A stretch of 16,793 bases of DNA, taken from positions 1 to 16,793 of the forward strand of contig WRJC01000064.1 in assembly GCA_009782405.1 (NCBI GenBank), in the 5' to 3' direction. The DNA comes from Oscillospiraceae bacterium (lineage in GTDB: Bacteria > Bacillota_A > Clostridia > Oscillospirales > WRJC01). The notes under the pieces are model-generated. The model was not told the DNA's origin. It worked only from the letters and a program-made list of their open reading frames with translations, and did no database searches. Of this stretch, positions 1 through 6,972 are shown one piece after another; position 1 is the stretch's first letter, and every line of letters begins with the position of its first letter. The translations under genes and the position numbers were made by a program.

Positions 1-1622
1 AACAGTTCAAATATTTTGTCAAAAGAAAGCACAGCCATCAGGTTCTCGTATTCCAATATCGTTTTGTCCGCGCTTTCCTTGGCCTTTTCGCCCACCGCAT
101 ATGCGGGCAGTTTTCCCCCGCTGTATTTTTGCGCGGTGTAAAAGCATGAGCGGACGAGGCGGTTGAATATGTTCGTGGCCAAATTTCCCTCGTTTAAGAC
201 AGTGTCGAACCCTTCGCTGTTTTTTTGCAGCGCTTTTGGCTCAAAGCCCACGCTGCGCTCGCTCAGGCTGGCATTCATGAAATGCATCCGGAGCTGTTCC
301 GGGGTGTAGTATTCGAGAAGCTTTTCGGCTGTGGGCGGCTTGGTTTCGCCGCTGCTGGAAGCTTTCGCTTTGCCGAGCAGAATGTGGCGGTTCGGCACAA
401 CCATAGGCAGCTTGTATCCTTCGTTTAAGGCCATGAATATGCCCATTTCGGCTATTGCGTAAAAGTAGATGTTGTCCTCGCCGATGAATTGATAGACCTG
501 CGCCTCGTCCGATTTCCACCATTTTTCCCATTCGGCTCCGTTTGTTTTGTCGCCTAATACCGTTTTGGTAAACGATATGGGCGCCCAGAGCGATTCAGGC
601 CAGACCCAAAAAGTCAATTTTGATATACCATCTTTTTCGGGCACCGGTACGCCCCAGGCAACATTGCCCGACAGCCTGAAAGGCACCAGCGCCTTGCCCG
701 TGCGGTACCTGATCCCGTTTTTCGTCAAAGTGGAAACTGCAGCTTCCCGAAGTTCCAAGGTTTCGAACTCCAATGCCCAAGAGGTTTTTTGCCCGTCCCC
801 GATTATGTCATACGGCGGCATTTCCGATATGTTTTTTATATCTTCCACAAGTTCTTTTTTTACGTAAATCGCAGGCTTTTTTAAAAATTCACGGACGATC
901 GTGGTCAATGTCTTGCGGCAGGCGGGGTCGTTTTCCCATTCGTCCACCAAAGCTTTCATTTGATTTTCGTAAGCGGGAAGGTCAAAAAACCAGTTGTCGG
1001 CAAATACGCGATCAGGCGATTTCCCCGATAATACGCTGACTGGCTCGATAAGCTCCTCGGGGTTGTACTGATGCCCGAGGGAGCATTCGTCGGCATAGGC
1101 ATTTTCGGATTTGCAGCCCTGTATCGGGCAGCGCCCTTTGACTTGGCGGCCGTTTAGGTACACCCCTTTTTCCGCGTCATAGAATTGAATTGTGCGCTCG
1201 AGTTTCAAAGATCCGCTTGCATAGAGCTTCTCGAATATTTCCGCCGAAAGAGCGGCGTGTATTTTCCCCGCCTCGCCCAAGGCCGAGCCTGCATATATGT
1301 CAAGCGAAATCTGGTATTTGTCGAGTATCGCTTTTTGCGCCTTGTGGTTATGCGCCACGAATTCTTCGATTGCGCCGACAAATCCCCCGGCCACGGCTTT
1401 TTCGTAGCCTAGTTCCACCCCCGCGCCGTAGCAGTCGATGCCCGAAACGAACAGCACATTTTCCGCTCCTATCCGGTCGCGCATGAAACGCGCGAATATG
1501 TCCGCGTGGATGAAATATCCGCCCACATGGTGGAAGTACAATTCCTTTTCGCCGTAGGGCATTCCCCCGGTTATGACCGCCTTTTTGGGGAATTTTGGCC
1601 TGGATGGATTTTTATTTATCAT
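1..1622 (-). CDS. Divergent methionyl-tRNA synthetase-like protein (class I aaRS), 3' end beyond the window
   Basis: By fold this is a class I aminoacyl-tRNA synthetase of the MetRS group, which would charge tRNA-Met in the cytoplasm. I translated 540 residues without a stop to the window edge. The N-terminal Rossmann region carries HHVGG (residues 31-35) where MetRS has HIGH, and GIDCYG (61-66) where MetRS usually has GTDEHG. A zinc-knuckle-like insert has Cys165, Cys170, Cys180 and His184, followed by NPEELI as in MetRS. QFIGEDNIYFY matches the MetRS signature near the second half of the catalytic domain. The KMSKS loop reads KASSS (420-424), so its second lysine is lost. The start ATG follows AGGAGG at good spacing, 20 bp after the 71-aa gene, with no room for a T-box leader. 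The changed signature motifs suggest a paralogue, possibly with altered or lost charging activity, rather than the housekeeping MetRS. Family placement is firm; function is uncertain. Confidence 0.85.
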   Translation of the reverse strand, partial: MINKNPSRPKFPKKAVITGGMPYGEKELYFHHVGGYFIHADIFARFMRDRIGAENVLFVSGIDCYGAGVELGYEKAVAGGFVGAIEEFVAHNHKAQKAILDKYQISLDIYAGSALGEAGKIHAALSAEIFEKLYASGSLKLERTIQFYDAEKGVYLNGRQVKGRCPIQGCKSENAYADECSLGHQYNPEELIEPVSVLSGKSPDRVFADNWFFDLPAYENQMKALVDEWENDPACRKTLTTIVREFLKKPAIYVKKELVEDIKNISEMPPYDIIGDGQKTSWALEFETLELREAAVSTLTKNGIRYRTGKALVPFRLSGNVAWGVPVPEKDGISKLTFWVWPESLWAPISFTKTVLGDKTNGAEWEKWWKSDEAQVYQFIGEDNIYFYAIAEMGIFMALNEGYKLPMVVPNRHILLGKAKASSSGETKPPTAEKLLEYYTPEQLRMHFMNASLSERSVGFEPKALQKNSEGFDTVLNEGNLATNIFNRLVRSCFYTAQKYSGGKLPAYAVGEKAKESADKTILEYENLMAVLSFDKIFEL

Positions 1623-1642
1623 AAATGTTTTCCTCCTCGATT

Positions 1643-1858
1643 TTATTCGTCCGGGTAATCTTCGCGCAGCAATTCAGCTTGTTGGCGCAAATATGACTGC
1701 ATCATGTGCTCGGGCGTGACATCGTATGATTTCGCGATCTTGGCAAACAATTCGTAATCCTCGTGCCTTACCCCGATTTTGACATCCCTGCAAAATTCAT
1801 GGTAGAATGGATTTTTTACGCCTCTTTTAAAATCTTCTCTTGTATATTCTATTTTCAT
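1643..1858 (-). CDS. Small hypothetical protein, 71 aa, ribbon-helix-helix/antitoxin-like
   Basis: I cannot name a family. It has a charged N-terminus followed by VKIGVRHEDYELF and a helix containing VTPEHMMQSYLRQQA. This strand-helix-helix pattern resembles RHH-type DNA-binding proteins and some antitoxins. It ends in an acidic tail (EDYPDE). The ATG has AAGGAGG upstream, at a rather long spacing of about 13 nt. It sits 28 bp after the four-TM gene and 20 bp before the MetRS-like gene, so it is probably co-transcribed with both. No toxin-like gene is adjacent. It is likely a real gene because of its RBS and tight packing, and because its frame fills the gap between two firm genes. A regulatory role is only inference. 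Confidence 0.6.
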   Translation of the reverse strand: MKIEYTREDFKRGVKNPFYHEFCRDVKIGVRHEDYELFAKIAKSYDVTPEHMMQSYLRQQAELLREDYPDE

Positions 1859-1886
1859 AATATGCCGTTTGCCTCCTTATACAGGT

Positions 1887-2606
1887 CTATTTCGAATTTT
1901 GTAGCTTTCCTTGTGGTTTTGAAATCTTGCACTTTCTGTTTCTTTCGGATAGCAAATCGCCAAGTTCGCCAACGAGCGGCCCGACATCGTTGTTTCCGGC
2001 ATAAATGGCAGATTTTATATCATTCAGCATCGCCGTCATCTTTGTTTCGATTTCTGCGATCAAATCATTGCTCACGGGGTCGCTGTATTTTGCCGCTTCC
2101 GACAATTTGGAAATTTTCAGTTTTAAACTGGGCGCCGAAACTTTTTCGGAAAGCGTTTCCAAATCGAACCTCAATGTGCGCATGAAAGAAGTTTCGGTTT
2201 CCTCTTTGATCGCTATGTTTTCTATTTTTTCCTTCGCCATGTCTATGGTCAATATTTTTACGATCGCCGCCGCCAAAAGCAATATGCACGGGGCAATGGC
2301 AATCCATGCGTATATGTCGATAAACGAGGTCAAAACCATGAACAGCGTGCTCACGGTGAGTTGCGCGGCCAAATAGAAGCATCCGACGCGAAAAATCGGA
2401 AAGCTCAAAAATTTCGCTTTCAACGTTTTTGCTTTGTCAAACGCGATTTTGTAGCCCGCTTCGAAAACCCCGAAGGAAATCAGCGCGAATATATACATGA
2501 ACGCAAATACCGCATTTCTTTTGAACGGTATCGCGAAAACCAAAGCGCTGTACGCGATGAAAGTGACAAAGGAGATTATGACTTCTCTTATTGTTTTTTT
2601 ATCCAT
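1887..2606 (-). CDS. Four-TM membrane protein with cytoplasmic helical tail (possibly YdjH-like)
   Basis: The protein is 239 aa. Four hydrophobic segments lie at about residues 8-27, 32-51, 70-94 and 97-120. After them comes a mostly helical, charged tail of about 115 residues, predicted cytoplasmic. The start ATG is preceded by GGGAGGAAATGCG and overlaps the last 8 bases of the SPFH gene, so the two are translationally coupled. The open frame continues 105 codons upstream inside the SPFH gene, but that extension is Lys/Arg/Ala-rich shadow sequence without a suitable RBS. In Bacillus subtilis an SPFH protein (YdjI) is encoded with membrane proteins YdjG and YdjH. This gene holds a comparable position and could be a functional counterpart, but I cannot show sequence homology by eye. 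It is probably the membrane partner of the SPFH protein next door. Confidence 0.75.
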   Translation of the reverse strand: MDKKTIREVIISFVTFIAYSALVFAIPFKRNAVFAFMYIFALISFGVFEAGYKIAFDKAKTLKAKFLSFPIFRVGCFYLAAQLTVSTLFMVLTSFIDIYAWIAIAPCILLLAAAIVKILTIDMAKEKIENIAIKEETETSFMRTLRFDLETLSEKVSAPSLKLKISKLSEAAKYSDPVSNDLIAEIETKMTAMLNDIKSAIYAGNNDVGPLVGELGDLLSERNRKCKISKPQGKLQNSK

Positions 2607-4335
2607 TTCGCATTTCCTCCCGATTTTTGCCGCAATTGTTGCAAAATTTGCCTTTTTCGTTTTTTTCGCCGCATTCGGGGCAAATCCATTCTTTCGGGGA
2701 TTCGGGGCGTTTCGCCCCGCATTCGTTGCAGAATTTGCCTTTGATGCCTTTTTCGCCGCAAAGACAATCCCAATCGGTTTCATCCGGCGTTTTCGCCGTT
2801 TCGCCGATGCTTTTTTTGGCGTCGGACGCATTTTCGACGATGGGCGCGATTGCGTCTTTGGCAAAACCGGCCACCCCGCCAAGGGTGCCGAGCGCGACCC
2901 CAAGCCCCACGATTTCGCCAAGCCCGGAGCTCGCCCCGCCGCCTTCTTTCACGATCCCGCCCTGCATGGCTTCCAAGCCTATCTTCCGCTGCGTTTCCTG
3001 CGCATATGTATAGCCTTTCATCTGCATCTCTTTCGTTTCGGCTTCCGCTTTCATGAGATGAGCCTCCGCATCCGCTTGAGCGGCGATTTTTGCGACCTCC
3101 GCTCCGCCTTGGGCTTCTATTATGTCCAATTGCGCCCCGGTGCGGGTTTCGATTATTTTGCGTTCGGCTTCGGCTTCCTTGACTTTCGCGAGGTTTTTTT
3201 CTTCTTGCACTTTTAGGTACAAATCGGCGTGCTGCTGTTTCAATTTTATGAAATTCTCGTCCTCATCGGGCGTGACGACCGTCGTGACGAAAAATTCCGG
3301 CATAGTCAAGCCATAATCATCCAACCCCTCATTGATTCGGGTGCGGAGCGCGGCGGACAAAAACTCGAGATGTTCGTCTATTTCCAAAATGTCGATTTGG
3401 CTTTCCTTGATCGCTTTGGCGAGGTTCGTTTTCACGCGCGTCATGATCATGGCGCGGAAATAGCCGCTCTGGCCGCCTTTTGGGTCTTGCCTGTCACCGG
3501 GCATCAGGGCGGATCTGTCCAATTCGCTTTCCGTGCCCACGAGTTTCAAAAGCAATTTCCGCGAATCCGAGACGCGTATGTTGAATTCGCCGCACGCGCC
3601 GATTTCAAGGGGGATTTTCGTGAGCGGCTCGATAAATCTCACTTTGCTGTCCGTGCCCCATTTTATGCCCATTTGGGTGGCCATGTTCACGTAATATATT
3701 TCCGAATGGAAAACGCCTTTCGGCTCGAGCGCGGAATTGTACAATTTGTTTACATACGGAATGCTTTCGGTTTCCAGGGAATAGCGGCCTGCGGGAAACA
3801 AATCCAAAGCCTTTCCGTTGCGAAAGAAAATCGCTTCCTGCGATTCGTGGACGATGAGCTGGGAGCCGATGTTGAAATCTTCCACGGGGTGCTTCCAAAC
3901 GAAAACGTTGTTGCCGCCTTCGTATTTTATGACGCTCGCAATCCCCCTTTTTGCGATTTCCGAAAGTTTGATTCTTTCCTGGACGTCGATTTCCATGTCG
4001 CATATTGGGCAATTGTATGTCAATTCGCTTTTGCCCGCCGACAAGCTGCAGCCGCATTGCGGGCAGGCGAAATTTGCCATGTTGATATTGTCCACCATCG
4101 GCGATGATATTTTTTCGCTTTTGCAGACCGGGCATTTGGCATTGGCCGCCTTGCGTTGGTCATAGGCTACATAATTGCCGCATTCGGGGCACCTGCGGGA
4201 GGTGAGTTTGTCCGTTTGGACTTCGATGACATTGCCGCAAATGCAATTTATTTTTTTCGTGCCGAAAATCCAAAATCCTTTTTTCGCTTCTGCGTATCTT
4301 CCGCAGCTCGGGCATTCTATCGCAAATTTAGCCAT
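2599..4335 (-). CDS. SPFH (band 7/flotillin-like) domain protein, 'virion core'-type, with zinc ribbons at both ends
   Basis: The protein is 578 aa. The N-terminus has three zinc ribbons with Cys pairs 8/11 and 31/33, 49/52 and 68/71, and 91/94 and 109/112. The SPFH domain follows at about 126-370 and contains the family hallmarks SVIKYEG, FVWKHP, LIVHESQEAIFF and FPAGRYSLET. Next is a long Ala/Glu/Lys-rich coiled coil of about 95 residues (ADAEAHLMKAEAETKEMQ), then a Gly-rich hydrophobic stretch at 471-491. The C-terminus has two more zinc ribbons (Cys 524/526 and 536/539; 552/555 and 565/568). SPFH proteins oligomerise on membranes and act as scaffolds; relatives such as B. subtilis YdjI belong to envelope-stress gene sets. 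The start ATG has AAAGGAA upstream and lies 17 bp after the TIR gene. The 3' end overlaps the four-TM gene by 8 bp. The family call is firm; its partner and trigger are unknown. Confidence 0.92.
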   Translation of the reverse strand: MAKFAIECPSCGRYAEAKKGFWIFGTKKINCICGNVIEVQTDKLTSRRCPECGNYVAYDQRKAANAKCPVCKSEKISSPMVDNINMANFACPQCGCSLSAGKSELTYNCPICDMEIDVQERIKLSEIAKRGIASVIKYEGGNNVFVWKHPVEDFNIGSQLIVHESQEAIFFRNGKALDLFPAGRYSLETESIPYVNKLYNSALEPKGVFHSEIYYVNMATQMGIKWGTDSKVRFIEPLTKIPLEIGACGEFNIRVSDSRKLLLKLVGTESELDRSALMPGDRQDPKGGQSGYFRAMIMTRVKTNLAKAIKESQIDILEIDEHLEFLSAALRTRINEGLDDYGLTMPEFFVTTVVTPDEDENFIKLKQQHADLYLKVQEEKNLAKVKEAEAERKIIETRTGAQLDIIEAQGGAEVAKIAAQADAEAHLMKAEAETKEMQMKGYTYAQETQRKIGLEAMQGGIVKEGGGASSGLGEIVGLGVALGTLGGVAGFAKDAIAPIVENASDAKKSIGETAKTPDETDWDCLCGEKGIKGKFCNECGAKRPESPKEWICPECGEKNEKGKFCNNCGKNREEMRNG

Positions 4336-4352
4336 ATTTTTTTCCTTTGTTT

Positions 4353-6281
4353 TTACTGTTGGTTGTTGTTTTCTATTTGCGCGATCAAGAACTGTTTTTG
4401 CTGTTCAAGCGCGTTTTTTTGAATGGCCAAAGGTTTTTTGTCTTCCATTATTTTACAATATTCCGCCAAATATCTGTCCGGCGTCGTATTTCTTTTTGGT
4501 CTGGCTGCATTGATTATGGCAGTAATTATGCCAAGAGCGATACCTGCGACTGGCAGCGCAACCAACAACACGCCATAATCACCGAAAAAACCGTTCATTA
4601 AAGTAGCTGTGCCGAACGCAATAAACGCGGGAATGCCAACACTCAGCGCCAAAATGGAAATGCACCCGAAAGCGCTTCTTCTCGCCCTATATTTCAGCGC
4701 CCCGTTCGCCTCGTAAATTTTGGCGAAATTGTTCATCATGTTTTGACTGGAATTATAGTATTTGCTCGACAGTTTGTTGTACAACGCGAATTCCTTTTTT
4801 TCGAAAGGGGATAATCTCGCGTCCAGTTCGCCTATTCGCCTTTCCAACCCATCGACGGCCATTCTCATTTCATTTTCGCGCCTTTTTGCCATCTCCGCCA
4901 AATTTTCGCATTCCATCATTTTGTTTTTGGCGTCGCGATAATTTCCGAATTGGCCAAACGTTTGCGACAATTCCAAAAACCTGCGTTCGCTCAGCGAATC
5001 CCTGCCATTTTCCATTATGGCCAATGCGTCGTCGTATGCGGTTTCCGTTTTTTTCGCATATACCGCGTTGCCGTATGCGGTCAGCCGCTCTTTGGTTTTT
5101 TCGTCCGCAAAACGCACCGCTTTCTGGAAATAGCTGTATTCCGTCAAAATTTTATCGTGACCGGCCAAATCCTTTTCTTTGCGGATCTGCAGCGCCGCCA
5201 TCAATTTGCCGATGTAGGCGCTGGCGTTTTCGGGATCGGCGTCGAGCGTCCGCTCGCAGTATTCGTCCGCTTGTTTCCAGTCGCCGTCTTCCAAAAACAT
5301 AAAAACGCGTTTTAGCAACAGTTCGGTTTTTGGGGCGCCGGAAACGACGGGACCGGTTTGGGCATGATTGCCCGGTTCGAACACTTTTTTTATGTTTCGC
5401 GCCAAATCCTGGATAAACCCGATCTTGCCCATGTCTTGAGCCTGTATGGAAAGCATCGACATTTCCTCGGGCAAATCGTAGGCGTCCATATCGCGGTAGC
5501 AGGGTATGAGCAGGCGCGAGCGGTCTTTTTGCATTATCGAAAGGAATCTGCTCCATTCGTTTTTCACCCATACAGCTTCGAAATATTCTTTTTGCGTGCC
5601 GATGACGAGCATCACTTTCGCGCTGTTGAGCGCGCTGAATATATACGGCTCATATTGCTGCCCGAGCTTGTCCTCGAGCGTGATTCTCGCGAAAAATATC
5701 CGGTAGCCATCGTTTATGAGTTGATAGTAGATATCCTGGGCGATGATGCTGTCTTTTGTGCGCTGCCCCGAATTGTCGGTTTCCTTGTAGCAGATAAATA
5801 TGTCGTAAGGCGCTTCCTTGCTCGAGATCGCAAGTATGCCTTTTTGCGTCTCGCTTATTTTTTTCGCTTCTTCTTCGTACAGAAGCCGCGTGTTGATATT
5901 TGGCGAGTGTTCCAAAGCGGCGAGATAATCCGGATCTGCAAGAACCGAACCGCCCTGTACGCGGTGGCAGGTGGGAATCCTCTGGCGCGTCGCGGGATCC
6001 TCGACATATTCGATGCCATAGCGCGAAAGCACGACTCCCCAATGCGCTTCCGCATCGGCGTTGTCCTCGTTTAAGATATTTTCATAAGCTTGCAAAGCTT
6101 TGTCGAAATCATTTTGCCTCCGAAAATGGTTTGCGCGATTGAAAAGGTTGGCTTTTCGCTCATCGGCTATTTTGGGCAAAGTCATGGTAGAACCGCAGTG
6201 ATCGCATGTACCGTAAGTTTTTTCGGCGTTCATTTGTATGTCGCCGCCGCACATTTTGCATTTTATGATTGTCATTGTCAT
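4353..6281 (-). CDS. TIR-domain protein with N-terminal zinc ribbon, TPR-like helices and C-terminal membrane hairpin
   Basis: The protein is 642 aa from the ATG after AAGGAGA (12 nt spacing). A frame-open extension of 16 codons upstream lacks an RBS. A zinc ribbon uses Cys8/Cys11 and Cys26/Cys29. TPR-like helices follow at about 45-80 (ANHFRRQNDFDKALQAYE). The TIR domain spans about 158-290, starting with PYDIFICYK. Glu211 in QQYEPYI aligns with the catalytic glutamate of NAD+-cleaving TIR domains (SARM1 Glu642), and the VWVKNEW box (237-243) follows. After the TIR domain come further TPR-like helices and a coiled coil. Two hydrophobic segments lie at about 537-562 and 569-592, with a short helical tail after them. 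TIR domains of bacteria often hydrolyse or cyclise NAD+ in anti-phage defence; NADase activity here is inference from Glu211. It is 41 bp after the PIN toxin gene and 17 bp before the SPFH gene. The family is one I recognise from gut Clostridia, without a known role. Confidence 0.9.
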   Translation of the reverse strand: MTMTIIKCKMCGGDIQMNAEKTYGTCDHCGSTMTLPKIADERKANLFNRANHFRRQNDFDKALQAYENILNEDNADAEAHWGVVLSRYGIEYVEDPATRQRIPTCHRVQGGSVLADPDYLAALEHSPNINTRLLYEEEAKKISETQKGILAISSKEAPYDIFICYKETDNSGQRTKDSIIAQDIYYQLINDGYRIFFARITLEDKLGQQYEPYIFSALNSAKVMLVIGTQKEYFEAVWVKNEWSRFLSIMQKDRSRLLIPCYRDMDAYDLPEEMSMLSIQAQDMGKIGFIQDLARNIKKVFEPGNHAQTGPVVSGAPKTELLLKRVFMFLEDGDWKQADEYCERTLDADPENASAYIGKLMAALQIRKEKDLAGHDKILTEYSYFQKAVRFADEKTKERLTAYGNAVYAKKTETAYDDALAIMENGRDSLSERRFLELSQTFGQFGNYRDAKNKMMECENLAEMAKRRENEMRMAVDGLERRIGELDARLSPFEKKEFALYNKLSSKYYNSSQNMMNNFAKIYEANGALKYRARRSAFGCISILALSVGIPAFIAFGTATLMNGFFGDYGVLLVALPVAGIALGIITAIINAARPKRNTTPDRYLAEYCKIMEDKKPLAIQKNALEQQKQFLIAQIENNNQQ

Positions 6282-6322
6282 AACGCTATCTTTCTCCTTA
6301 GATTTCGATATTATTTTTTGAC

Positions 6323-6730
6323 TCAACAATGATTTACGAATTCTACCGGGGATATAATTCGAGGTTTTGCCAAATTGGATTCGAGCAAATCTTTATCTCC
6401 CGTGACGATTATATCAACATTGGCATTAATTGCGGCGCGTAATATTGGACGGTCGTCTGCATCACGAACCAACATTTCTTCGGGAACACTCTCGCTTTCT
6501 GGCGGGGTTTGTATCACCGCAATTTGCGTTGTTAAATCTTCTAAAAATTTTTCGAAGATGCCAATATCGCTTGGGAATTTGTTTTTATAAACCCTTCTGA
6601 GTTCTAAAATCGAATAATCGCACACAACAACAGAAAATGACAGCAATGCTTTTTTATACGCCTTCATGCAAACACCGTTCGGAAATTTATTCGCAGAAAC
6701 CAATATATTTGTGTCACATAATAGTTTCAC
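6323..6730 (-). CDS. PIN-domain toxin (VapC-like ribonuclease)
   Basis: PIN-domain toxins are Mg2+-dependent RNases that cleave tRNA, rRNA or mRNA when their antitoxin is lost. The protein is 135 aa from a GTG start. The N-terminal strand has KLLCDTNILVSA, with Asp6 as the first metal ligand. Glu43 (SILEL), Asp92/Asp93 (DADDRPIL) and Asp112 (VTGDKDLL) complete the acidic set, so the active site looks intact. The composition fits the PIN-family toxins grouped as COG1569. I chose GTG at 6730 because GGGAG lies 7 nt upstream. An ATG at 6754 would add eight residues ahead of the conserved strand and lacks a site. The gene overlaps the upstream antitoxin by 17 bp, the usual TA coupling. Sampled lines here are about 35-37% GC by hand count, against about 52% in a sampled gltX line, which hints at separate acquisition. 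Confidence 0.87.
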   Translation of the reverse strand: MKLLCDTNILVSANKFPNGVCMKAYKKALLSFSVVVCDYSILELRRVYKNKFPSDIGIFEKFLEDLTTQIAVIQTPPESESVPEEMLVRDADDRPILRAAINANVDIIVTGDKDLLESNLAKPRIISPVEFVNHC

Positions 6731-6968
6731 TGCGTTTCTCCCTTCCGATTTCATGCCTTGCTTCTTTACATAATTCTATAATATCTTCTTCGGTATAAAT
6801 TCCGGCGGATTCAAATTTTTCCGCCATAGCTTTTTGCATTTTTTCCATTGCGCGGATAGCCGGGTTTTCATTTTTTGTTATTTCAAATTTTGGGTATTGT
6901 TTTCTAAGTTGACTGTACACGACATTTATATCGATACTGTCGTCGAAATTCATTATTATTGAATTCAC
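6714..6968 (-). CDS. Probable antitoxin partner of the PIN toxin, 84 aa
   Basis: I do not recognise the family from sequence, so the call rests mainly on context. It is a small gene immediately upstream of a PIN toxin, overlapping it by 17 bp. The protein is charged: an N-terminal segment (NFDDSIDINVVYSQLRKQ), a middle helix rich in Lys, Met and Glu (IRAMEKMQKAMAEKFE), and a C-terminal helix (TEEDIIELCKEARHEIG). Such helical C-terminal tails commonly wrap PIN toxins. I chose the GTG at 6968, which has AAGGAG upstream at about 9 nt spacing and lies 4 bp past the gltX stop. A GTG at 6989 inside gltX would add seven residues but has no site in front of it. Both genes of the pair start with GTG and appear translationally tied to gltX. 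No own promoter is visible. Confidence 0.65.
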   Translation of the reverse strand: MNSIIMNFDDSIDINVVYSQLRKQYPKFEITKNENPAIRAMEKMQKAMAEKFESAGIYTEEDIIELCKEARHEIGREKRSETIM

Positions 6969-6972
6969 GTTA

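Noticed and set aside
2607..2921. A 105-codon upstream extension of the four-TM gene
   Set aside because: It overlaps the zinc-ribbon end of the SPFH gene, is low-complexity Lys/Arg/Ala/Asn-rich, and the ATG at 2606 has a good RBS.
3229..4107. Plus-strand open frame of 292 codons
   Set aside because: It lies fully antisense to the SPFH gene, whose domains are clear; the translation is Phe/Arg/Ala-rich shadow sequence with no recognisable motif.
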